From NCBI RefSeq assembly GCF_040786285.1, contig NZ_JBFMKQ010000001.1, forward strand, positions 186,001-250,000: 64,000 nt of DNA, given 5' to 3'. How positions within the stretch are numbered: position 1 is the stretch's first letter; every line of letters starts with the position of its first letter. The notes below the pieces were generated by a model. That model did no database searches, was not told the origin of the DNA, and saw nothing but the letters and a program-made list of their open reading frames with translations. Shown in pieces: positions 35,013 to 42,953 of this stretch. The stretch comes from Aquimarina sp040786285. Lineage in GTDB: Bacteria > Bacteroidota > Bacteroidia > Flavobacteriales > Flavobacteriaceae. The position numbers and the translations under genes were made by a program.

Positions 35013-36422
35013 CTATTCTGATAGCATTTTATGGCTAAATCTCAGGATGATAAATTCTGCAGGTCTTACTACAGCCATTCCGATCTCTACTATCATTCTA
35101 CCTTCCCAAATATCAACCTCATCCATGGTTTCATTTAGTCCAACTTTTACAAAAAACGCTTGCTCGGGCGTAGTTCCCATTAGCGCACCTGCTTTCCATT
35201 GTTGTACTAAAAAATTATCAATCATAGACTTAACTCTTACCCAGGTGTTTAGATCATTAGGTTCGAAAACAAATTGTATGGATGATTTTTTTACAGATTC
35301 TTCTACCATATTGAAAAACCTTCGAACCGAAATATATCTCCATTCGTTACTATTTCCTGCCATGGTTCTGGCTCCCCAAATAATGGCATTCCCTCTACCC
35401 ACGAATGAGCGTATTACATTTACTGATTTACCTGCATTTACATCCACATTTAAGCTTTCTTGCTGCTTATCTGTTATTTTTATGACTGGCCTAATCACGT
35501 AATCCATGTTTACATTTGCTGGTGCTTTCCATACTCCTCTTGAGTTATCTACACTTGCATATTGACCCACAACTCCGGGAGACGGAGGCATCTCCATGGG
35601 TAATGTTCTTAACGCATTCTGAGCCTGGAAATACAAGGCATTGTTTTTGGTCTTTAGCTCTTCTAATGTACCTGCTAGTGACCCATCGCCCCCTGCATGC
35701 ACAATAGTAACTCTTGCATCACCTTCTCCTTCACCACCATAATAGTAATCTAGTATAGTCTCTACGTTTGGAAAATATGTTGCGCCGTATTTTATAGTAT
35801 CTTCTTCTGGCGAAGTATTATTTCGCATGGTATCAATATTTGCCAATAAATCTGGCTGCGTAGGATCTAACCAAATATCCATTACCGTAAAACGATCTTT
35901 TAATTCTTGACACATATCCATAGATTCGCCAAAAAGATTGTAGAAGTCTGAAAAATTATCAAGCCCCTGGGCATCTGGATATACATATAATGTAATTTCA
36001 TCTACTTTTTCTGTAGCGTCTAATCCTGTTTTAAGGTCAGCAAAATTAACGATGCCTGTTGTATAATCTCCAACAGAAACAATCCAACAAGGACCTCCTC
36101 CATTGGCAAAAAACATTTCTAAAGAATATTGCATTATATATTTTGCCTTTTCTCCTATCGATGCTTGCACATTAATAGGAACTCCTAATGTTTCGGTGAT
36201 AAGTACCGAAAGGTTTTCTTCAGGAATAGGTTTTCCAAAAAAACGTTCATACTCTAACATAGAGCTAATTCTTTTAGGCTCGTTTAGCAATGCAATCCCT
36301 CTATCATCCACAGCTTTTTCTGTATAACCGATAAAAGCAGGAATTGCAGTTTCTACTTGAGCAATCGACGGCGGAAGTTTTGGAATTTCTTCTATATAAA
36401 CTCCTGGTGTTTTGTAATTCAT
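35013..36422 (-). CDS. Contractile sheath protein (Afp2-4-like)
   Basis: A protein of 469 residues of the phage tail sheath family. The start YKTPGVYIEEIPKLPPSIAQVETAIPAFIGYTEKA is diagnostic. The C-terminal domain has KSVNVIRSFVGRGNAIIWGARTMA, EWRYISVRRFFNMVEESVKKS, VFEPNDLNTWVRVKSMIDNFL and a final IGMAVVRPAEFIILRFSHKM, the strand and helix elements that link sheath subunits. Only one sheath gene is present, whereas Afp has three. Contraction of this sheath drives the tube. It lies 26 bp after the 444-residue gene stop. Confidence 0.96.
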   Translation of the reverse strand: MNYKTPGVYIEEIPKLPPSIAQVETAIPAFIGYTEKAVDDRGIALLNEPKRISSMLEYERFFGKPIPEENLSVLITETLGVPINVQASIGEKAKYIMQYSLEMFFANGGGPCWIVSVGDYTTGIVNFADLKTGLDATEKVDEITLYVYPDAQGLDNFSDFYNLFGESMDMCQELKDRFTVMDIWLDPTQPDLLANIDTMRNNTSPEEDTIKYGATYFPNVETILDYYYGGEGEGDARVTIVHAGGDGSLAGTLEELKTKNNALYFQAQNALRTLPMEMPPSPGVVGQYASVDNSRGVWKAPANVNMDYVIRPVIKITDKQQESLNVDVNAGKSVNVIRSFVGRGNAIIWGARTMAGNSNEWRYISVRRFFNMVEESVKKSSIQFVFEPNDLNTWVRVKSMIDNFLVQQWKAGALMGTTPEQAFFVKVGLNETMDEVDIWEGRMIVEIGMAVVRPAEFIILRFSHKMLSE

Positions 36423-36448
36423 AATATCATTTTTATAAAAAGTTCCAT

Positions 36449-37783
36449 TTAATTATTCAATAATCTATTCGATTGATTAATAAAGATCTCTGAGAAAATT
36501 CTTTCTTTCTCTATTTTGATGGATGACATTCGGGGTGGTGGCAGCATCAATGTTGTTCCGTTTATAAAAGGCACTAAAGTCTCTGTTAAACCTTTGGGTT
36601 TAAGGGAAATTAATTTTTCGGGTTGATGTTCTAAAAAAGTGGCAGTGGCTGCAATTTCTGGAGCACTAAAATCTCCTTCTCTATTATACCTCCAATAGGT
36701 TCTTCTATTTTTAAATCGTACTTCGAAAACAGGGTGTGTAATTTTTTCATCTAATGCGTTAATTCTGGTTTTCAGAAAATTGTCTGCATCCAAAAGACTG
36801 TGCGGAGAGTCTTGTTCATCAAATCGAATATCTACTATCGCAAAATAATTTTTATCGTAAATGGTACTATTTAAATTGATTGAATGTGCTACTTCTGGCA
36901 CTCCACCTGCTTTTACTTTAAGAGTATAGAAACCCTCCGGAATCAAATCAGAGTTTTCATTATTTTCATCAACCCTAGTAAAATTTAAAAAAACACCTTC
37001 AAGAACCTCAAGACCAGTTATACTTATTGTTTTTAACTCTGTATTACTTTCGTCTTCTAATACAAAATCGACTTGTGTAATATTTTGCTCTTTTTTGAAT
37101 GTATAATTAAAATTGTGAGGTAACAGTACTCTATCTGCATTACTAATAAAGCGTTTATCTGTTATATCTTCCCAATGACTTGGATCATTACCATCTGTAT
37201 ATTGCAACGCCTCTCTGATTGTTCCTCCAAAATCTGCTAATGCACCCATTTCATATTGCACTCCGTCTTGATGAGGATTTACTTTGTTTGAAATCGGAAG
37301 TGATGTATACGGAAATGGTGTTTCATCAAATTCTTCTTTATCTTTATTAGTGAAATAATAAATTGAAGGAAAAGGGGGTCTTAAACTTATGTTACTAATA
37401 CTATTAAAAAAAGAAACAGAAGGTTTGATTGAAAAAGTAAGATTAATATCACTATCAAACTCCAAACGAGGTTTGTATACTGTTTCTCCTGCTTGATTTT
37501 CAACAATCACTTCGGTACCTACGATAAAACCCAAAGCCGTTTTTGCCAGTATCAATTTATAGTTATTTAATATTGATTTTGTTGCTCCAACAGGCTCAAT
37601 TTCGAATAGACTTCTTATATCGTATAGACCGTTTTCCAACTTTCTTGCTATTAGGTTTTCTTTATCAATTTTACTTTTATCAAAAAAGGAAACAATAGAG
37701 GGAGTAGCATCTACCGTAGTAAGAAAATAATCGTGTAGTATTTGTACCTCAAATAACCTTTTAAATATTATGACATCTCTCAT
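36449..37783 (-). CDS. Unknown conserved-looking eCIS structural protein, possibly a second cap component
   Basis: A protein of 444 residues, mostly predicted beta strands, with no signal peptide. It begins MRDVIIFKRLFEVQILHDYFL and ends with PPPRMSSIKIEKERIFSEIFINQ. A Pro/Phe-rich segment (SLRPPFPSIYYFTN) and FKNRRTYWRYNR are visible. It is tightly packed: its start is one base after the stop of the Afp16-like gene and it precedes the sheath gene by 26 bp. I do not recognise the family from sequence. The position next to the tail terminator suggests a cap or terminator partner, since some marine eCIS particles have a two-protein cap. This is inference from order only. Confidence 0.65.
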   Translation of the reverse strand: MRDVIIFKRLFEVQILHDYFLTTVDATPSIVSFFDKSKIDKENLIARKLENGLYDIRSLFEIEPVGATKSILNNYKLILAKTALGFIVGTEVIVENQAGETVYKPRLEFDSDINLTFSIKPSVSFFNSISNISLRPPFPSIYYFTNKDKEEFDETPFPYTSLPISNKVNPHQDGVQYEMGALADFGGTIREALQYTDGNDPSHWEDITDKRFISNADRVLLPHNFNYTFKKEQNITQVDFVLEDESNTELKTISITGLEVLEGVFLNFTRVDENNENSDLIPEGFYTLKVKAGGVPEVAHSINLNSTIYDKNYFAIVDIRFDEQDSPHSLLDADNFLKTRINALDEKITHPVFEVRFKNRRTYWRYNREGDFSAPEIAATATFLEHQPEKLISLKPKGLTETLVPFINGTTLMLPPPRMSSIKIEKERIFSEIFINQSNRLLNN

Positions 37784-37784
37784 C

Positions 37785-38420
37785 CTAGCATTCGTTTGTT
37801 ACCTGTTGATTATTAACTATTTCTTCTATCACAGGAGCTACCTGACCTGAATTCTCTTTAATACTAACCAGCCTGATCTTGTACATTGCAAATGGCACCT
37901 GTTTCCCACCCAATGATCCCCATAAATGATTGATTTGCTCAAAGGTTAGCGTATATAGTTCTACATTAAGTTTTAATTCATCTTTGTTTTCTTGAGGAAT
38001 ATTGTTATCCATAGAAATTGTAGTAAAAGGGGAGTTTTTGACTGTGAAGCTTTTTTTTGCCTGAAAGAATTGAATTACCAAGGACAATCTGCTCAAAGCA
38101 AACTCATAGGCGTCTTGTAAATCCTGTCCAAGAGTTGACGATATAAGAATATAGAGGTTTAAAAAAACGGGAGGCTCAACATACTTTATAGTATTTGCGC
38201 TTCTAAAAACATTACTGCTGTTTTTTAGAGTACTCTCCTCTTCTGTATTAACCAGGGTAATAACAATTTTGTTATTTAAATCTGCCTGACTATCACTTTC
38301 CATTAAAGATATGTTATGCAAAATTATATCATCCTGGGTAATAGAGTCTCCAGGTGTTCTATTCTGAAAAACATAATTGCTTAACTCGTCTCTTATCAAT
38401 TTTAGCGCTAACCCAATCAT
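37785..38420 (-). CDS. DUF4255/Pvc16-type tail terminator (cap) protein
   Basis: A protein of 211 residues. The start MIGLALKLIRDELSNYVFQ, followed by the strand NKIVITLVNTEEESTLKN and YVEPPVFLNLYILISS, is typical of the Pvc16/Afp16 N-terminal domain (DUF4255). The remainder (YEFALSRLSLVIQFFQ, ELNVELYTLTFEQINHLWGSLGGKQVPFAMYKIRLV) completes the fold. This protein ends tube and sheath growth and holds the top of the sheath. It is the first gene of the structural operon, so the operon promoter should lie in 38421-38646. Confidence 0.92.
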   Translation of the reverse strand: MIGLALKLIRDELSNYVFQNRTPGDSITQDDIILHNISLMESDSQADLNNKIVITLVNTEEESTLKNSSNVFRSANTIKYVEPPVFLNLYILISSTLGQDLQDAYEFALSRLSLVIQFFQAKKSFTVKNSPFTTISMDNNIPQENKDELKLNVELYTLTFEQINHLWGSLGGKQVPFAMYKIRLVSIKENSGQVAPVIEEIVNNQQVTNEC

Positions 38421-38580
38421 AGATAAATATTAAATTCAAAACTTATGATTGATTTGTGGGGTAGCAAATCAAATTAACTTCAGAGCAAAAGAAATTCTGA
38501 AGCTATTAATGCTAATTAGTAACTCTTTAGGATGTTTACGTTTACGAAAGTCTAAGGTTCAAAAAAAAAAAGAGGAAATC

Positions 38581-38600
38581 AATCCCTAAAAATGGGGATT
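38581..38600. terminator. Possible hairpin terminator after the PAS-LuxR gene
   Basis: AATCCC (38581-38586) pairs with GGGATT (38595-38600) around an 8-base loop. On the minus strand the hairpin is followed within about 10 bases by a run of eleven T, in the right direction to end the transcript of the PAS-LuxR gene (38647-39336). The stem is short, so this is a weak candidate. Confidence 0.35.
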
Positions 38601-38646
38601 TTATATGTAAAACATTAATTAACAATTAGTTAACACGGTGTTAAAA

Positions 38647-39336
38647 CTATAGTTCTAATACTTTTGATGCTTTCTTTATCAACTGTGCAGTATTCTTTAC
38701 TCTAAACTTTTGTATAAGATGTTTACGGTGCGAAATCGCAGTATGATTACTGATAAAAAGTTTCTCGGCGATTTCCTTAGATGAAAATCCATCGGCAATA
38801 AGTTTGAGCACTTCTTCCTCTCTAGAGGATATACATGTAAGTTGGTTTTTTAAAAAACTTCTTCCGCGATGTCCTCCATTAATTTTAACACAACGTTCTA
38901 TCTCTTCTTTTTCTGAAATATCAAAAAAATAATTAAGTGCAAACATTTTGTTTTTCAATTTATAAATCAAGATTTCGTGCTTAATACAAATCTCATCTCC
39001 TTTATCATTATTAATATGATATTGAAGTGTTATTATATCTCTTACAAGTGGAGTAGTAAAGAAATTAAAAATTTTACTCCTTACCTGTGAAACTTCGTGA
39101 GGAACAATTAAAGAAAACCAAAATTGCCAACCTTCTTTAATAAGACTATAGGGATCAAAACCTATAACTTTCTTAAATATTTTATTGCAATATAAGAACC
39201 TGTCTTCTTCGATAAGGTATAAACCAATGATTAGATTTTTCGAATCATTACAAGTATTGAGTATTTTAGAAATTTCGGTCGTGAAGATCGGCTCATCTAT
39301 GCAGTGAGCTACATAATAATTGTGGTCAGGATTCAT
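38647..39336 (-). CDS. PAS-domain LuxR-type transcriptional regulator
   Basis: A protein of 229 residues. The N-terminal two thirds form a PAS-like sensor (LYLIEEDRFLYCNKIFKKVIGFDPYSLIKEGWQFWFSLI, a start common in flavobacterial PAS regulators). The C-terminus is a LuxR/GerE helix-turn-helix (LTCISSREEEVLKLIADGFSSKEIAEKLFISNHTAISHRKHLIQKF). There is no receiver domain. It is the gene immediately upstream of the eCIS structural operon on the same strand, separated by 226 bp, and so is the best local candidate for its regulator. The ligand is unknown. Confidence 0.88.
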   Translation of the reverse strand: MNPDHNYYVAHCIDEPIFTTEISKILNTCNDSKNLIIGLYLIEEDRFLYCNKIFKKVIGFDPYSLIKEGWQFWFSLIVPHEVSQVRSKIFNFFTTPLVRDIITLQYHINNDKGDEICIKHEILIYKLKNKMFALNYFFDISEKEEIERCVKINGGHRGRSFLKNQLTCISSREEEVLKLIADGFSSKEIAEKLFISNHTAISHRKHLIQKFRVKNTAQLIKKASKVLEL

Positions 39337-40020
39337 AAGAGTATTTTGTTTTGTGTGAAAAAATTAAGTGGCTTTAATTTCACATAAAGTTGGAGATTTA
39401 TTTTTTTAAACACAAATAACTTATGTACATATTCCCCTACTTTTAATTAAAAACATTTCTGTTATTAACACCCTGTATTGCAAAAAGATAAGCTCATAAA
39501 ATCATACATTTTTTTTAAGAAATTCGATACAGTAGAAATCCGTTTACAACAAACATTATAGCTCAAAAACTAGTCCCCTCTCTCAAAACCCCTATCGAGA
39601 AAAGGGTTTAGAATCTAGTGTGATACATCGGTAAAGGGTTTTTTCTCTAAATCATTTTAAGCAAATTAATTGATTACCTTACCTTTGGCAATTAAATATA
39701 TGGTTTTCAGTCAACTAAATTCTTGTTTTAAAATCGAGTCAAAAAGAAATATAAAAAAATTAAATTTTAATAAAACAGCCACCAAAAATTAGAAAAAACC
39801 CCTGTAAAAAAAGGGGTGATTACCCCTTTAAACAATAGCCGTTCAAAGTGTATTATCCCTTTTTTCTCTGCTGCAGGCCTTAGCGTTTATGGTTTCCTTA
39901 TTATGAAAACAAAATACAGTGCACCACACTATAAAACAAATGCTATACATACAACTAATAGCGAGGTAAAATCCCAGTTTTCAGGGAGAGCATTACACAT
40001 AAGAATTAATACATTTGCCT
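39337..40020. promoter_or_regulatory. 684-bp divergent intergenic region with small inverted and direct repeats
   Basis: This region separates the PAS-LuxR gene (minus) from the sensor kinase gene (plus) and must hold both promoters. No convincing paired -33/-7 boxes were found. Small structures are present: AAACCC (39586-39591) with GGGTTT (39604-39609); a direct repeat AAAGGGTTT at 39601-39609 and 39633-39641; and ACCCC (39798-39802), GGGGT (39813-39817), ACCCC (39822-39826), in which the middle element can pair with either neighbour. A 70-codon open frame at 39816-40028 looks like chance. Confidence 0.4.
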
Positions 40021-42201
40021 ATGTTTAAATTAATACAACACGCTTTTCTATATATACTCTTGATTATACCATTAGCCATTAGTGCACAGGTTAATGATAA
40101 TAACATTCCATACGCTTCTAACGAGGTAATTATCTTCAATGAGGAAGAGGAACAGATTGACAAAGCCTATACGCTTCTTAACGCAAACGATAAAAGAGTG
40201 TATACAATTGCACATGAGTTTCTTAAGACTTTAAAATCAAAAAGATCCTTAATAAATACTAATTTAATATTGGCCCACTATTTCAAAAATAAAGCCCTTA
40301 TAGATTCATCCATTTTTTATGTTAATAGATCTTTAAAATATACTATAGTTAATGACTCTGTTCAAGCTCGTTTGCATACTTCGGCATATAATATATTAGC
40401 GGTTAACTATATAAATAAAGGCTTATTTGAGGAAAGTAAAAAATGGCGTCTAAAAGGAATTGAAACCGCAGAAAAATTCAATGAAAAATACTACTATTAC
40501 TTACATACTCATGGTTTAGCCAGAGTGTATTTTGAGATTGATGATTTAAAAAAAGCTTTAGAGCTTTTTAAAAAATGTCTTCAGTACAAAAAGGAAAAAG
40601 AAATAATTTATGGCAGTTACATTAATATAGGAGCTATTTATACCAAAATGCAGGATTTTGAATCTTCTGATGAATATTATAAAAGAGGACTTAAATTAGC
40701 TGAAAAAGATAATGCAATACGGGCATTGGCATCAATTAAATTCAATCTGGCTTCAAACGCACAATATCAAGGTAAACTAGATGAGGCTATTTCTCTTTAT
40801 AACGAAACTATCAAAATAGCCGAAGAATATGAGCTTCATCAAATCAAGCTTATGGCCCAGATGGACATCGGCAGTGTATTAATTGATCAAAAAAAATATC
40901 AGGAAGCACAGGGTATTTACATCAATGCCCTAGAAAACGCAATTGAATTGGGTTATTTAAATCAGCAATTATTTGTTTATGAGAACCTTAAACAAATTGC
41001 AATAAATCAATCAGATTACAAAAGCGCATTTCATTATGTTTCTCAATATTTTAAAGTCAAAGATTCGATAGGTAAGCTACAAAAGGATAAAGAAATTAAT
41101 GAGCTGGAGGTAAAATTTAATACACTACAAAAAGAAAAAGAAATAAAATTCTTGCAAATAGAAAATAGGAACAGAACATTAGAACTAGCCAATCAGGAAA
41201 AAGCCTTTAGAAATCTAAAATTTGAACAAGAAATTGAGAAAAAGGAGGGTGAAATCCGAAAAAAAGAAAGTGAAAACAAAATTTTATCCTTCAAGAATAC
41301 TACAGAAAAAACGCAAACTGAAAATATTCTATTAAAAAAGGATCGGGAACTCAAACAAGCCGAACTAAAAATTAACGAAGCCAAACTAACACGAGAAAAG
41401 AGTATTAAAAACACCATTCTATATTCCTTTTTGATCATTCTTATTCCTATAATTGGCTTATTGATTATTTATTATCAAAAACTTCAGACGCAGAGTGAAT
41501 TAAACAAAAAACAAGAAGAAATAAATCAAGAAAAGATTTCCTCTTTAATGAAGGATCAAGAGTTAAAAGTTATTAAAGCCTCTGTAGAGGGCCAAGATAA
41601 AGAAAGAAAACGTATCGCACAGGAGTTACATGATAGTATTGGAGGGAATCTGGCTGCAATAAAATTACAGTTAAATAATACGATAACGAATAAAAAACAA
41701 GATGGGTTAAAAGCAATCAATAATCAGATTGATGACACCTATGAACAAGTTCGTAGCCTCTCGCATAATTTAATCCCAAAAAAATTTATTAAAAATAATT
41801 TTTGTGATGTACTCGAAGAACATATTAATAACATAGGAGGAGTTAGCAATCTTAATACTTCTTTTGTTGGATATCCGAGAAAAAAGATTGATCTTCTTGA
41901 AGAAAATATGCTAGTCGAAACTTTTAAAATCATTCAAGAACTTATCACCAACACAATTAAACATTCTAAAGCAACATCAATAGAACTACAGCTCAATTTG
42001 GTAGAAAATGTATTGAGCATTTTATTTGAAGATAACGGGATAGGGTTCGAAATGAAAGAAAATACAGATGGAATAGGATTCAGGAATATAAAAAGCAGGT
42101 TAAAAAAAATATCAGGAACTTTACATATTGATTCCAGGATCAAAAGAGGCACCATTATCAACATAGAAATTCCCAACTTGACGACTATACATGAAATATA
42201 A
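40021..42201 (+). CDS. TPR sensor histidine kinase (HisKA_3 / NarX-DegS type)
   Basis: A protein of 726 residues from the ATG at 40021 (an upstream TTG at 40015 is less likely because MFKLIQHAFLYILLIIPLAISAQ is a signal peptide start). After the signal peptide come tetratricopeptide repeats (about 95-340), a long coiled coil (about 350-460), one transmembrane helix (TILYSFLIILIPIIGLLIIYY, about 465), a second short coiled coil, a HisKA_3 dimerisation domain with QELHDSIGG (His537), and a HATPase domain with LITNTIKHSKA, EDNGIGFEM and GIGFRNIKSRL. The TPR part is periplasmic, the kinase part cytoplasmic. Its last 11 bases overlap the response regulator gene, so they are a translationally coupled pair. 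Confidence 0.92.
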   Translation: MFKLIQHAFLYILLIIPLAISAQVNDNNIPYASNEVIIFNEEEEQIDKAYTLLNANDKRVYTIAHEFLKTLKSKRSLINTNLILAHYFKNKALIDSSIFYVNRSLKYTIVNDSVQARLHTSAYNILAVNYINKGLFEESKKWRLKGIETAEKFNEKYYYYLHTHGLARVYFEIDDLKKALELFKKCLQYKKEKEIIYGSYINIGAIYTKMQDFESSDEYYKRGLKLAEKDNAIRALASIKFNLASNAQYQGKLDEAISLYNETIKIAEEYELHQIKLMAQMDIGSVLIDQKKYQEAQGIYINALENAIELGYLNQQLFVYENLKQIAINQSDYKSAFHYVSQYFKVKDSIGKLQKDKEINELEVKFNTLQKEKEIKFLQIENRNRTLELANQEKAFRNLKFEQEIEKKEGEIRKKESENKILSFKNTTEKTQTENILLKKDRELKQAELKINEAKLTREKSIKNTILYSFLIILIPIIGLLIIYYQKLQTQSELNKKQEEINQEKISSLMKDQELKVIKASVEGQDKERKRIAQELHDSIGGNLAAIKLQLNNTITNKKQDGLKAINNQIDDTYEQVRSLSHNLIPKKFIKNNFCDVLEEHINNIGGVSNLNTSFVGYPRKKIDLLEENMLVETFKIIQELITNTIKHSKATSIELQLNLVENVLSILFEDNGIGFEMKENTDGIGFRNIKSRLKKISGTLHIDSRIKRGTIINIEIPNLTTIHEI

Positions 42202-42835
42202 TTTAATCATAGCTGATGATCATAAGATGTTTTTAGATGGATTACTAAGCATTCTTAATTCTGAAGACAAGTATACGATTATACTTACGGCAAAAAACGG
42301 AAAGCACGTTACCAAATATCTGGACATAAATCCCGACGAAAAAATCGATCTCATTATTACAGATATCACCATGCCAGAAATGGATGGAATAACGCTGAAT
42401 AAAATTGTAAAAGAAAAAAATAGTACCATCAAAACCTTAATAGTGAGCATGCATAATGATCCAGAAATGATTGATAACCTTATCAAGCATGATGTAGATG
42501 GGTATGTGCCAAAAAATGCCGAAAAAGAAGAACTTCTTAAAGCCATTCAAACCATAATAAAAGGAGAGAAATATTTTTCTAGAGAGATCACTGATATTTA
42601 TATGAAAAACAAATTCTCTAAAAAGAAAGAAGAAGAGATTAAATTAACGCAACGAGAAATAGATGTAGTTACTCTAATTGCAAAAGAATTCACTACTCAG
42701 GAAATTGCAGATACATTATTCTTAAGTAAACATACGATAGAAAGCTATAGAAAAAACCTAATTGCAAAACTTAATGTGAGAAATCTGGCAGGATTAACAA
42801 AATACGCCTTGAAAATGAAGTATATAGAACACTAA
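42191..42835 (+). CDS. NarL/FixJ-type response regulator
   Basis: A protein of 214 residues. The receiver domain is at 1-120, with acidic residues DD at 9-10, the phospho-acceptor Asp58 in LIITDITMPEMDG, and Lys in the YVPKNA segment. The C-terminal LuxR/GerE helix-turn-helix has LTQREIDVVTLIAKEFTTQEIADTLFLSKHTIESYRKNL. The start overlaps the kinase gene end. The pair is the only one on the plus strand within the regulatory island, and points away from the structural operon. Its target genes cannot be read from the sequence. Confidence 0.94.
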   Translation: MKYNLIIADDHKMFLDGLLSILNSEDKYTIILTAKNGKHVTKYLDINPDEKIDLIITDITMPEMDGITLNKIVKEKNSTIKTLIVSMHNDPEMIDNLIKHDVDGYVPKNAEKEELLKAIQTIIKGEKYFSREITDIYMKNKFSKKKEEEIKLTQREIDVVTLIAKEFTTQEIADTLFLSKHTIESYRKNLIAKLNVRNLAGLTKYALKMKYIEH

Positions 42836-42872
42836 ACTACATTTCGATACTCCATCTAAAAATCTACTCTAA

Positions 42873-42908
42873 AACAATCGCTTAAGATAATTGTTGCGAA
42901 TTTTTCTT
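42873..42908 (+). terminator. Possible weak terminator after the response regulator gene
   Basis: AACAAT (42873-42878) can pair with ATTGTT (42890-42895) across an 11-base loop, followed by GCGAATTTTTCTT. It lies between two convergent genes, where a terminator is expected. The stem is AT-rich and short. Confidence 0.3.
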
Positions 42909-42953
42909 ATTCTATGTTTGAACACATCCTACAAAATAAAGAGATTTTCGTAG

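Noticed and set aside
35047..35502. A 151-codon plus-strand frame opposite the sheath gene
   Set aside because: It is an antisense shadow of a strongly conserved sheath gene; composition is Ser/Thr/Ile-rich without family likeness.
28661..38420. The structural genes as a type VI secretion system or a prophage
   Set aside because: No TssJLM membrane complex, ClpV, capsid, portal, terminase or integrase genes; the Afp7, Afp11, Afp12, Afp14, Afp15 and Afp16-type set indicates an eCIS.
39816..40028. A 70-codon plus-strand frame before the sensor kinase gene
   Set aside because: It overlaps the kinase start, has no family likeness or plausible composition, and covers the GGGGT/ACCCC hairpins; more likely chance.
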